From: an uncultured Sphingomonas sp.
GTDB lineage: Bacteria; Pseudomonadota; Alphaproteobacteria; Sphingomonadales; Sphingomonadaceae
Direction of reading: 5' to 3'
Length of the DNA stretch: 37,557 nucleotides
NCBI GenBank assembly: GCA_913776255.1
Contig: CAJYLV010000042.1
Coordinates: 1-37,557 of the forward strand
Below are positions 17,521 to 25,400 of this stretch, in pieces; within the stretch, counting starts at the first letter, position 1, and every line of letters begins with the position of its first letter. The position numbers and the translations under genes were made by a program. Under the pieces are notes generated by a model. The model was not told where the DNA came from and searched no databases. It saw only the letters and a program-made list of their open reading frames with translations.

Positions 17521-18309
17521 CTACGCCGACGCCTCATCCTCCAGCCGGAACCGGTACACCCGCCCCGGGCCATCCTCCGGCGCGAAATACAGGTCGCGTC
17601 CCTCGATCGCCATCCCCTCGGCCGTGAACGCCCCGGCACCGATCGAGCGATGCAGCGTCAGCTTCGGCCAGTCGAGCCAGTCGACCGTCCCGCTCCACCA
17701 CGACCGCGGGCCGCTGCCCACCAACCGCCCGCCCGCGAACTTGATGTCCTGATAGCGGGTCGGCGAGGGGTTGGGGACGATCCGCATCCGCGTCGGCGCA
17801 TCGCGGTCGATCACGTACAGCAAGCGGCTGTTCCAATTGCCCGCCACCAGCCAGCGTCCCTGCGCCGCGACACAGCCGAGATGATCGGCGACCCGGATGC
17901 GCCGCCGCACGCGCAGCGTTTCGGTATCCAGCTCGACCAGCACCGCCGAGCTGTTCGCACGCAACTCCGCGACCGGCACCCACAGCGAGTGCCCGTCGAC
18001 CGAAATCCCGCCGGGATGATAGCGGGCGCCATCGGTCAGCTCGATCCGACGCAGCGCCCGCCCCGTCGCGCGGTCGAACAGGTGCAGGTAGCCGCGCCGC
18101 GAAAAGCGATCGACCGAGGTCATCCAGACGCGCGCGCCTTGCAGTGCCAGCCCCTGGACGTGGAACAGCTCACCGTCCAGCGCGGTGGCGCCGCGGAAGC
18201 GCGCACCCTCCACCTCGTCCTCGGCGGTCTGCGGCGCGGCGGCGACCGACAGGCTCGACAGCAGCAGCAGCGCGACGGTAGTTGCCGATCGCATCCATCG
18301 ACGGTTCAT
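17521..18309 (-). CDS. Secreted beta-propeller-like protein, unknown function (possibly DUF6454)
   Basis: A 262-residue exported protein. The N-terminal signal peptide MNRRWMRSATTVALLLLSSL ends at an AAA-type cleavage site (around residue 27). The mature part has repeating hydrophobic/aromatic strands with phrases such as HVQGLALQGARVWMTSV, GGISVDGHSLWVPVAEL and AEGMAIEGRDLYFAPEDGPGRVYRF, typical of propeller blades in SMP-30/gluconolactonase-like or DUF6454 proteins. No catalytic residue can be named. The ATG at 18309 is chosen because it begins the signal peptide; an upstream start would add non-signal sequence. It is divergent from the GNAT gene (111 bp between starts). Confidence 0.72.
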   Translation of the reverse strand: MNRRWMRSATTVALLLLSSLSVAAAPQTAEDEVEGARFRGATALDGELFHVQGLALQGARVWMTSVDRFSRRGYLHLFDRATGRALRRIELTDGARYHPGGISVDGHSLWVPVAELRANSSAVLVELDTETLRVRRRIRVADHLGCVAAQGRWLVAGNWNSRLLYVIDRDAPTRMRIVPNPSPTRYQDIKFAGGRLVGSGPRSWWSGTVDWLDWPKLTLHRSIGAGAFTAEGMAIEGRDLYFAPEDGPGRVYRFRLEDEASA

Positions 18310-18401
18310 GGCCGGACCCCGCAGCTTGCCTGCGACGCCCATGCCCGCGCTTCGTGTCAGCAGCGCGCAAGTTGCGTTGCGATTTGATGAGGGTCCGATG
18401 T

Positions 18402-18414
18402 CGTCTTAAAGACG
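18402..18414. promoter_or_regulatory. 13-bp palindrome before the GNAT gene
   Basis: CGTCTT-A-AAGACG is perfect and ends 6 bp before the GNAT ATG. It could be an operator or an mRNA hairpin near the ribosome site. No regulator is identified. Confidence 0.3.
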
Positions 18415-18420
18415 CTGTCG

Positions 18421-18903
18421 ATGATGATCCGTCCAGCCTCGCCCGATGATGCGGCCGCGATCGCCGCGCTGATCCTTCCCGAAATCGCCGCGGGCGAGGC
18501 CTTCGCCTTGCCGCGCGACATGAGCGCCGCGGCGGCTGTTGCGCATTGGTGCGGCCCTGACCGGCAAACCTTTGTCGTCGAAGCCGAAGGCCGGCTGATC
18601 GGCAGTTATTACCTCCGCGCCAATCAGGCGGGCGGCGGCGATCACGTCGCCAACGCCGGCTATATGGTCGATCCCGCCGCGCGGGGGCGGGGCGTCGCGC
18701 GCACGCTGGCGACCGATTCGTTCGATCGCGCGCGCGCCGCCGGCTTCACCGCGATGCAGTTCAATTTCGTGGTGTCGAGCAACCGGCGTGCAGTGGCGCT
18801 GTGGCAAGCGCTCGGCTTTGCGATCGTCGGACGATTGCCCGGCGCGTTTCGCCATCCGACGCTCGGCGCGGTCGACGCACTGGTAATGTTCCGATCGCTG
18901 TAA
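18421..18903 (+). CDS. GNAT family N-acetyltransferase
   Basis: Acetyl-CoA-dependent acyltransferase of 160 residues, single GNAT domain. The start is MMIRPASPDDAAAI. The acetyl-CoA pyrophosphate loop is GRGVARTL (Q/RxxGxG/A-type, about residues 86-93), within VDPAARGRGVARTL. It is followed by NFVVSSNRRAVALWQALGF, the conserved motif B region. Substrate unknown (small-molecule amine or protein). The two ATGs at 18421 and 18424 are equally possible; no clear Shine-Dalgarno is seen. It is monocistronic, followed by a 341-bp gap containing terminators. Confidence 0.85.
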   Translation: MMIRPASPDDAAAIAALILPEIAAGEAFALPRDMSAAAAVAHWCGPDRQTFVVEAEGRLIGSYYLRANQAGGGDHVANAGYMVDPAARGRGVARTLATDSFDRARAAGFTAMQFNFVVSSNRRAVALWQALGFAIVGRLPGAFRHPTLGAVDALVMFRSL

Positions 18904-19039
18904 GGCGCCCCCTCCGGGGGAACGGCCCGCCGACCGTCCCCCGCTCCGCTGCCGGTTCGACCGGCGCATCCTGTCCTGTTTTTCCTGTTCGTCCGCGCTC
19001 TTCGGTGCGGCGAATCGCTGCCTAGCGGACGTCCGGACC

Positions 19040-19065
19040 AAAAAAAAGCCGGGCAGGGCCCGGCT
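19040..19065 (-). terminator. Rho-independent terminator, minus strand
   Basis: Stem AGCCGGGC / GCCCGGCT (8 bp, perfect) with a 3-nt loop, followed on the minus strand by eight T (19047-19040). It is one of the best terminators in the window. It points away from hom toward the GNAT gene. Confidence 0.85.
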
Positions 19066-19083
19066 GTAAAAGTTTTTAGGAGA

Positions 19084-19109
19084 GGATGCCTGAAAGGCAC
19101 ACCTTTTTT
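19084..19109 (+). terminator. Possible plus-strand terminator
   Basis: Hairpin TGCCT-GAA-AGGCA (19087-19099), extendable by two G-C pairs over a small internal loop (19084-19085 with 19102-19103), then T6 (19104-19109). It may end the GNAT transcript before hom. On the minus strand the same hairpin would be the 5' stem of the candidate sRNA. Confidence 0.4.
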
Positions 19110-19152
19110 GCGCCGCAGCACGTCAGGACGCAAGTGCAATAATTCCCACCTC

Positions 19153-19171
19153 GATTGCAGGAATTGCAATC
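19153..19171. promoter_or_regulatory. Dyad GATTGCA-N5-TGCAATC upstream of hom
   Basis: Perfect 7-bp arms (19153-19159 and 19165-19171) around GGAAT, 74 bp before the hom ATG. It is an operator candidate for hom or for the minus-strand sRNA. No regulator is known. Confidence 0.35.
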
Positions 19172-19244
19172 CGCATGGTTCCAAGGCGCTCGACACTATC
19201 GACCGCACCGCCTAGCAGCGCGGGCTAGGAATACGGAGGCGAAC

Positions 19245-20531
19245 ATGGCGCAGGCGTTGCGGGTGGCATTGGCGGGACTGGGGACGGTCGGGGGCGGCGT
19301 GATCCGCGTGCTCGACGAGAACCGCGCGCTGATTACCCGCCGCGCCGGTCGCCCGATCGAGGTGGTCGCGATCTCGGCGCGCGACCGCTCGAAGGACCGC
19401 GGCGTCGATTTGTCGCGCTTCGCCTGGGTCGACGACACCGCCGCACTCGCCGAGGCGGAAGCGGATGTGGTGGTCGAGCTGATCGGCGGCTCGGACGGGC
19501 CGGCGCTGGCGCTCGCGCGCCGCACGTTGGCGGCGGGCAAGGGGTTCGTCACCGCCAACAAGGCGATGCTCGCGCATCACGGGCTGGAGTTGGCGCGCGT
19601 CGCCGAGGGCGCGGGCGTACCGCTGAAGTTCGAGGCCGCGGTCGCGGGCGGCATCCCGGTCATCAAGGGGCTGCGCGAAGGGGCGGCGGCGAACGCGATC
19701 GCGCGCGTCTATGGCATCCTCAACGGCACCTGCAATTTCATCGTTTCGAAGATGGAGGCCGAGGGCCGCGACTTCGCCGAGGTGCTGGCCGAGGCGCAGG
19801 CGCTCGGCTTTGCGGAGGCCGATCCGTCGTTCGACATCGACGGTGTCGACGCCGCGCACAAATTGTCGATCCTCGCCAGCCTCGCCTTCGGCACCGCGCC
19901 GGCGTTCGGCGACGTGGCGATCAGCGGCATCCGCCACCTGCTCGCCGCCGACATCGCCGAGGCGGCGGCGCTCGGCTATCGCGTGCGGCTGGTCGGGGTC
20001 GCGGAGGCGGACGGCGACCGGCTGTTCCAGCGCGTCCATGCGCATCTCGTCCCCAACGATCACCCGCTCGCGCATGTCACCGGCGCGACCAATGCGGTGG
20101 TGGCGGAAGGCAATTTCGTCGGCCGCCTGCTGTTCCAGGGCGCGGGCGCGGGCGAGGGGCCGACCGCCAGCGCGGTGGTCGCCGACCTGATCGACATCGC
20201 GCGCGGCGAATCCGGCCCGCCGTTCGCGATGCCCGCCGACGCGCTCGCGACCGCCGAGGCGGCGGATAGCGGCGAGCGGCGCGGGCGCGCCTATCTGCGT
20301 TTCACGGTCGCGGACCGGGTCGGCGTGCTCGCCGAGATCGCCGCCGCGATGCGCGACGCGGGCGTGTCGATCGAGAGCCTGATCCAGCGCGGCGCGCCCG
20401 CCGACGGCAGCGTGCTGGTCGCGATCGTCACCCACGATGGCCCGGAACGCTGCGTCGCCGCCGCGCTGGAGCGGCTGCGCGGATCGCAGAGCCTGACCGG
20501 CGAACCGCTGTGGATGCACATTCTCGGATGA
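19245..20531 (+). CDS. hom: Homoserine dehydrogenase with C-terminal ACT domain
   Basis: Reduces aspartate semialdehyde to homoserine with NAD(P)H, a branch-point of Thr/Met/Ile synthesis. 428 residues, usual length. The N-terminal Rossmann motif GLGTVGGGV is at 11-19. The catalytic-domain segments are ANKAMLAHHG, AAVAGGIPVIKGL, GILNGTCNFI and GFAEADPSFDIDGVDAAHKL (the family signature with the substrate Asp and Lys). A C-terminal ACT domain starts near residue 345 (YLRFTVADRVGVLAEIAAAM), so threonine feedback inhibition is likely. The ATG at 19245 is fixed by GGAGG five bases upstream; longer readings lack a site. It is followed, after a palindromic repeat, by thrC. Confidence 0.97.
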   Translation: MAQALRVALAGLGTVGGGVIRVLDENRALITRRAGRPIEVVAISARDRSKDRGVDLSRFAWVDDTAALAEAEADVVVELIGGSDGPALALARRTLAAGKGFVTANKAMLAHHGLELARVAEGAGVPLKFEAAVAGGIPVIKGLREGAAANAIARVYGILNGTCNFIVSKMEAEGRDFAEVLAEAQALGFAEADPSFDIDGVDAAHKLSILASLAFGTAPAFGDVAISGIRHLLAADIAEAAALGYRVRLVGVAEADGDRLFQRVHAHLVPNDHPLAHVTGATNAVVAEGNFVGRLLFQGAGAGEGPTASAVVADLIDIARGESGPPFAMPADALATAEAADSGERRGRAYLRFTVADRVGVLAEIAAAMRDAGVSIESLIQRGAPADGSVLVAIVTHDGPERCVAAALERLRGSQSLTGEPLWMHILG

Positions 20532-20544
20532 GGTAACTCTCGCC

Positions 20545-20658
20545 GTCACCCCGCGGGGGCGGGGATCCAGAACCTCTTGGGTTGCGGCTCCTGCGAGCCG
20601 CTGCGCGTCTGGAATCCCCGCCTGCGCGGAAATGATGTGGTGCAGGTGGGATGACGCT
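20545..20658. repeat. Imperfect palindromic REP-like element between hom and thrC
   Basis: The left part (CGTCACCCCGCGGGGGCGG, then GGATCCAGA) is mirrored by the right part (TCTGGAATCCCCGCC, then TGCGCGGAAATGA). The centre carries a second stem, GCGGCTC-CTGC-GAGCCGC. The right border probably includes the GGGATGACG at 20648-20656, the usual edge of these elements. That puts a spurious in-frame ATG (20651) just upstream of thrC. Confidence 0.7.
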
Positions 20659-20686
20659 CCCCCCGCCGCCCATTACACCCCTGCCC

Positions 20687-21910
<1,224 letters not shown>

Positions 21911-21911
21911 C

Positions 21912-21935
21912 GCGGCCGCCCCGCTCGGCGGCCGC
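21912..21935. terminator. GC-rich palindrome between convergent thrC and O-methyltransferase genes
   Basis: Arms GCGGCCGC (21912-21919 and 21928-21935) around CCCGCTCG. There is no T-run on either side. Its position between two converging genes suggests bidirectional termination or a 3'-end barrier. Confidence 0.45.
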
Positions 21936-21942
21936 CCGATCG

Positions 21943-22638
21943 TCAGGCGCGGATCGCCACATCGTGGAAGAAGGTCTGGCCGAGCGCCTGCGTCGCGATG
22001 CTCGCCATGCGATAGCCGTTCGCGGCATCGGCCAGATAGCCGATATAGGCGGCGGCGCGATCGCCGTCGCCACCATCGAGGTCGGCGCGATCGCTGACCA
22101 CCACGCCGCCCTTGCGCAGCGCCGGTTCGACCAGCCGCAGCACGTCGAGGTAGAGGTCCTTGGCCGCGTCCAGCAGCAGCAGGTCGACCGGCTCTCCGTC
22201 GCCGGGCGTCAGCGTCGCGCGCGCGTCGCCGACCCGGATCTCGACGAGATCGGCCAGCCCCGCTTCGCGCAGATTGGCTTCGGCGCGTGCGGCCTTGGCG
22301 GGGAACAATTCGGTGCTGATGATCCTGCCGCCGCCATTGTCGCAAAGCGCAGCGGCAAGGAACAGCGTCGACACGCCGAACGACGTGCCGAACTCGACGA
22401 TCCGGCGCGCGCCGCCGGTGCGCGCCAGCACGTAGAGCAGATGCCCGAATTCCGGCGTGACCGGCATCCGCGCATCGGTCATCGCCGCGTAGAAGCCGGT
22501 ATGGCTCTCGTTCGCCATGCCGCCCGCCAGCGCGGCATCGCGGGCGCGCGGATCCTGCTCGATCGTCTCCGCATAGAGACGATCGATGACGGTCTGGATC
22601 GCGGGCGGGAATTGCGGACGAAAGAGCGGGGCTGCCAT
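21943..22638 (-). CDS. SAM-dependent O-methyltransferase (class I)
   Basis: A 231-residue methyltransferase of the catechol/caffeoyl-CoA O-methyltransferase-like group. Motif I for AdoMet binding is VEFGTSFGVSTLFLAA (around residue 80). An acidic residue follows in ISTELFP, and VDLLLLDAAKDLYLDVL holds the metal/AdoMet Asp. LRKGGVVVSDRADL follows. The natural substrate is unknown. The ATG at 22638 is chosen for the TGAGGA ribosome site 6 bases upstream; a start at 22674 would give an unsupported extension. A palindrome TGACATTGTAATGTTA lies 31 bp upstream of the start, suggesting repression by a TetR-like protein not in the window. Confidence 0.87.
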   Translation of the reverse strand: MAAPLFRPQFPPAIQTVIDRLYAETIEQDPRARDAALAGGMANESHTGFYAAMTDARMPVTPEFGHLLYVLARTGGARRIVEFGTSFGVSTLFLAAALCDNGGGRIISTELFPAKAARAEANLREAGLADLVEIRVGDARATLTPGDGEPVDLLLLDAAKDLYLDVLRLVEPALRKGGVVVSDRADLDGGDGDRAAAYIGYLADAANGYRMASIATQALGQTFFHDVAIRA

Positions 22639-22668
22639 GTCGTTCCTCAGGTTATTCGGGGCACGCGA

Positions 22669-22684
22669 TGACATTGTAATGTTA
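22669..22684. promoter_or_regulatory. Operator-like palindrome upstream of the O-methyltransferase
   Basis: TGACATT-GT-AATGTTA has arms matching at 6 of 7 positions, and the core ACATT-GT-AATGT is perfect. This spacing and AT-rich palindromic form resemble TetR-family operators. It lies between the small gene ending at 22776 and the methyltransferase start. Confidence 0.4.
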
Positions 22685-22775
22685 CTGATGTGACTGTCGA
22701 TCAGCCGGCGATCGCCATTCTGCGCGGCGCGCGGTCAGCCGGCGCGGGCAGCGCCGCGACCGGCGGCCGGGTCGC

Positions 22776-22982
22776 TCAATGCGGTGCGCAGGACCGCCGC
22801 AGCTCCATGCCCTTGAACGTCAGCACCAGATGCCCGAGCCGTTCGCGCACCAGTCCCTGATCGAGCATGTGGCGGATGGCGGCCGGATCCTGCCCGCGCG
22901 AGATGATCAGCGACGTGCCCGCATTGCGTGCGGTCCACAGGATAGTCTCGAGTTGCGGCGCGCTGCCGGTCGTCACGTCCAT
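22776..22982 (-). CDS. Conserved-looking small protein, 68 residues, unknown
   Basis: Not recognised. The soluble predicted protein begins MDVTTGSAPQLETILWTARN and ends TFKGMELRRSCAPH. The middle (SLIISRGQDPAAIRHMLDQG then LVRERLGHLVLTFKG) reads like two helices and a short beta hairpin, possibly a winged-helix-like fold; this is a guess. Codon use (GC-rich third positions) supports coding in this frame and not in the longer overlapping frame at 22735-23118. The ATG at 22982 has GGTGGGAAG just upstream; a GTG at 22985 is adjacent. It lies 142 bp downstream of the murA stop, same strand. Confidence 0.6.
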   Translation of the reverse strand: MDVTTGSAPQLETILWTARNAGTSLIISRGQDPAAIRHMLDQGLVRERLGHLVLTFKGMELRRSCAPH

Positions 22983-23124
22983 CACTTCCCACCCCTGGGC
23001 ATGCGCGCGACTCGTGTCGGCGCAGGGCCATGACAGGACCTATCCCAGCTCCGTTCGTCAACGCCCCAGGCCGACGTTGCGGCAAAATGGTTGACGAAAC
23101 GTTACACCGGTCGGTCAAAGTGGG

Positions 23125-24408
23125 TCAGCCGCCGCCGTCACGCTCGATATCGGCGCCCACCGCCTGCAGCTTTTCCTCCAGCCGCTCATAGCCGCGATCG
23201 AGGTGGTAGACGCGCGAGACGGTCGTCTCGCCGTCCGCGACCAGCCCGGCGATGATGAGGCTCATCGACGCGCGCAGGTCGGTCGCCATCACCGGTGCGC
23301 CGACCAGCCGGTCGACCCCGGTCACCTCGGCGGTGCGCCCGCGCACGCTGATGTCCGCGCCCATCCGCGCCAGCTCGGGGACGTGCATGTAGCGGTTCTC
23401 GAAGATCGTCTCGGTCAGCGTGCTGGTGCCCGGCGCCTTGCACAGCATCGCCATGAACTGCGCCTGCATGTCGGTCGCGAAGCCCGGATAGGGCGCGGTC
23501 GACAGCGACAGCGGCTTCAGTTCCGCCTCGGAGGTGACCATGATCGACCCGCGGCGCTCCTCGATCCCGACGCCGGCTTCGCGCAACGCGTCGAGCGTCG
23601 CGCCCATCTCGGCGGCGTTGACGTTGGTCAGCTCGACCGCGCCGCCGGTCACCGCGACCGCGCAGGCATAGCTGCCCGCCTCGATCCGGTCGGGCATCAC
23701 CGCATAGGTCGCGCCGTGCAGCTCGTCGACGCCCTCGATCTCCAGCGTGCCGGTGCCGACCCCCTCGATCCGCGCGCCCATCGCGATCAGGCAGCGGCAC
23801 AGGTCGACGATCTCGGGCTCGCGCGCGGCATTCTCGATCCGGCTCGATCCCTTGGCGGTCACCGCCGCCATCACGACATTCTCGGTCGCGCCGACCGACA
23901 CCACCGGGAAGGCGTAGCTGCCGCCCGACAGCCGCCCGCCCGGCGCGGTGGCGGTGACATAGCCCGCGCTCATCTCCAGCGTCGCGCCGATCGCCTCCAG
24001 CGCCTTGAGGTGCAGGTCGATCGGGCGGTTGCCGATCGCGCACCCGCCCGGCAGCGACACGCGCGCCTGCCCGGCGCGCGCGAGGATCGGCCCCAGCACC
24101 AGGATCGAGGCGCGCATCTTGCGCACGATGTCATAGGGCGCCTCGGTCGAGGTCAGCTGCCCGGCGCGGATCGTCATCACGCGGCCGAATTCGTCGGGCT
24201 TGCTGCCCTCGATCCGCGTCGAGGCACCAAGCTGGTTGAGCAGATGCCCGAAGCCGTCGACGTCGGCGAGCCGCGGCAGGTTGCGCAGCGTCAGCGGCTC
24301 GTCGGTGAGCAACGCGCACGGCATCAGGGTCAAGGCGGCGTTCTTGGCGCCGGAAATCGGGAGCTTGCCGGTCAGGCGGCGGCCGCCGCGGATGATGATA
24401 CGGTCCAT
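23125..24408 (-). CDS. murA: UDP-N-acetylglucosamine 1-carboxyvinyltransferase
   Basis: First committed step of peptidoglycan synthesis: transfers enolpyruvate from PEP to UDP-GlcNAc in the cytoplasm. The 427 residues are standard. [13 protein letters not shown] near the N-terminus holds the conserved Lys/Asn pair. The catalytic cysteine Cys123 is in [16 protein letters not shown], so the enzyme should be of the fosfomycin-sensitive Cys type and not a Cys-to-Asp variant. [14 protein letters not shown], with the catalytic-site Asp, is at about residue 305. The ATG at 24408 is preferred over a GTG at 24414. It is divergent from the Crp/Fnr gene with 126 bp between starts. Confidence 0.97.
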   Translation of the reverse strand: MDRIIIRGGRRLTGKLPISGAKNAALTLMPCALLTDEPLTLRNLPRLADVDGFGHLLNQLGASTRIEGSKPDEFGRVMTIRAGQLTSTEAPYDIVRKMRASILVLGPILARAGQARVSLPGGCAIGNRPIDLHLKALEAIGATLEMSAGYVTATAPGGRLSGGSYAFPVVSVGATENVVMAAVTAKGSSRIENAAREPEIVDLCRCLIAMGARIEGVGTGTLEIEGVDELHGATYAVMPDRIEAGSYACAVAVTGGAVELTNVNAAEMGATLDALREAGVGIEERRGSIMVTSEAELKPLSLSTAPYPGFATDMQAQFMAMLCKAPGTSTLTETIFENRYMHVPELARMGADISVRGRTAEVTGVDRLVGAPVMATDLRASMSLIIAGLVADGETTVSRVYHLDRGYERLEEKLQAVGADIERDGGG

Positions 24409-24464
24409 CGGCACGCTCTATCGAAGCCGCGGCGTCGCGCCAAGTGAACGAACGCATCTGCCGG

Positions 24465-24478
24465 TTGATCGGTTTTAA
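24465..24478. promoter_or_regulatory. FNR/Crp-like half-conserved box between murA and the Crp/Fnr gene
   Basis: TTGAT-CGGT-TTTAA matches the FNR consensus TTGAT-N4-ATCAA at 8 of 10 positions. It lies 57 bp upstream of the regulator start. It could be an autoregulatory site; this is weak evidence on its own. Confidence 0.3.
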
Positions 24479-24534
24479 TGCGGCTGATGCCCACGCCCGC
24501 GTAACGATCCGAAGAAATTGAGGATCAACATTGC

Positions 24535-25275
24535 GTGCCAGCGCTTAGTTTCGCCGATCGGGTCGGCGATTTCCTATCTCTTTCCGCGGTCGAACGCGGC
24601 GTGTTGGCAGGGCTGGCCGAGCGGGAACGCCCGCTTCGCCGCGGCGCGACACTCGTGCGCCAGAACGAACGTGGCACCGATCTCTTCGCGCTGAAAAGCG
24701 GCATGATGATGGGCTATGTGTTGCTGGGCGACGGCGGGCGACAGATCCTGCGGCTGATCTTTCCCGGCGATCTCTTCGGCACGCAAGTGATGGTCTATGG
24801 CAAGGCGCAACAAACACTTGTCGCTGCGGCGGACAGTGTGGTCGCGCCGATCGACCGCGCCGCTTTGGCGGAGGCGACGCTGCGCCATCCGCGACTTGCG
24901 CTGGCGCTGACCGCGCTGGAGCAGATCGAGAGCGCCTCGCTGGCCGACCGGCTGGCGGCGGTCGCCAAGCTGCCGGCGCGGGCGCGGGTGGCGGGGATGC
25001 TGCTGGAGATCCGCGCGCGGATGCGGCGCGGCGATCCCGCGGTCGAGAGCAGCTTCGCGCCGGGACTAACGCAGGAGGAGCTGGGCGACGCGATCGGGCT
25101 GACCGCGGTCCACGTCAACCGGATGCTGCGCCAGCTCGAGGATCAGGCGCTGATCGCGCGCACCGCCGGGCGCGTGACGATCCTCGACGAGGCCGGGATG
25201 CGCCGCGCCGCCGGGCGCAACGATCGCGGCGATGGCGCGGACCTGTCGTGGCTGCCCGAGGTGCAGCCGGCCTGA
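24535..25275 (+). CDS. Crp/Fnr family transcriptional regulator
   Basis: A 246-residue regulator. The N-terminal cyclic-nucleotide-binding-type beta-roll (about 10-125) has the glycine-rich LRLIFPGDLFGTQVMV. A long dimerisation helix follows, then a C-terminal winged helix-turn-helix with LTQEELGDAIGLTAVHVNRML as the recognition unit. There is no cysteine anywhere, so it cannot be an Fe-S oxygen sensor like FNR, and the cAMP-contact Arg-Ser pattern of CRP is not seen. The ligand is unknown. It has a GTG start with GAGGA ten bases upstream. Divergent from murA, it ends before a paired palindromic repeat. Confidence 0.88.
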   Translation: MPALSFADRVGDFLSLSAVERGVLAGLAERERPLRRGATLVRQNERGTDLFALKSGMMMGYVLLGDGGRQILRLIFPGDLFGTQVMVYGKAQQTLVAAADSVVAPIDRAALAEATLRHPRLALALTALEQIESASLADRLAAVAKLPARARVAGMLLEIRARMRRGDPAVESSFAPGLTQEELGDAIGLTAVHVNRMLRQLEDQALIARTAGRVTILDEAGMRRAAGRNDRGDGADLSWLPEVQPA

Positions 25276-25298
25276 GGACGATCGGTAGCTACCGTCTG

Positions 25299-25383
25299 TC
25301 ATCCCGGACCTGATCCGGGATCCCGCTTTCTTGCCTCGTCCGCGAAGAAGAAGCGGGGCCCCGGGTCAAGCCCGGGGCGACGA
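25299..25383. repeat. Paired REP-like palindromes between convergent genes
   Basis: First stem ATCCCGGA-CCTGA-TCCGGGAT (25301-25321). Second stem CCCCGGG-TCAAG-CCCGGGG (25359-25377). Outer segments (GGGATCCCGCTT and AAGCGGGGCCC) can also pair. It is a two-hairpin element of the sphingomonad REP type and may also end transcription from both sides. Confidence 0.8.
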
Positions 25384-25400
25384 TCGGATTGGTCAGTCTG

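Larger units (their letters stand above)
19040..19135 (-). ncRNA. Candidate trans-acting small RNA upstream of hom (5' end uncertain)
   Basis: Read on the minus strand there is a small hairpin TGCCT-TTC-AGGCA (19099-19087). Next comes an unpaired pyrimidine stretch TCCTCTCCT that is complementary to Shine-Dalgarno sequences, then a classic Rho-independent terminator. No minus-strand protein gene lies upstream that could use this terminator. The arrangement (hairpin, exposed anti-SD stretch, terminator with a long U tail) is that of Hfq-dependent alphaproteobacterial sRNAs. The 5' end and promoter are not identified; the start given is a guess. I cannot assign an Rfam family without a covariance search. 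Confidence 0.5.
18904..19244. other. 341-bp intergenic region with opposed terminators and hom leader
   Basis: No convincing protein gene. 18904-19035 is GC-rich with scattered short repeats. 19040-19065 is a strong minus-strand terminator and 19084-19109 a weaker plus-strand hairpin with T6. 19153-19171 is a dyad (GATTGCA-N5-TGCAATC). 19235-19239 is the GGAGG ribosome site of hom. The stretch 19040-19175 is AT-rich against its surroundings. Confidence 0.7.

Noticed and set aside
19086..19142. 18-codon ORF preceded by AGGAGAGG upstream of hom, considered as a leader peptide
   Set aside because: The Shine-Dalgarno is too close (3 bases) to the ATG, no Thr/Met/Ile run for attenuation, and the sequence is better explained as the complement of the sRNA hairpin and anti-SD stretch.
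19212..20549. 445-codon minus-strand frame opposite hom
   Set aside because: Antisense shadow of hom; no motif, no ribosome site.
22735..23118. 127-codon minus-strand frame overlapping the 68-residue gene
   Set aside because: Composition is that of a shifted frame (Arg/Ala/Gly-rich). The alternative 68-residue frame has balanced composition and a better start.
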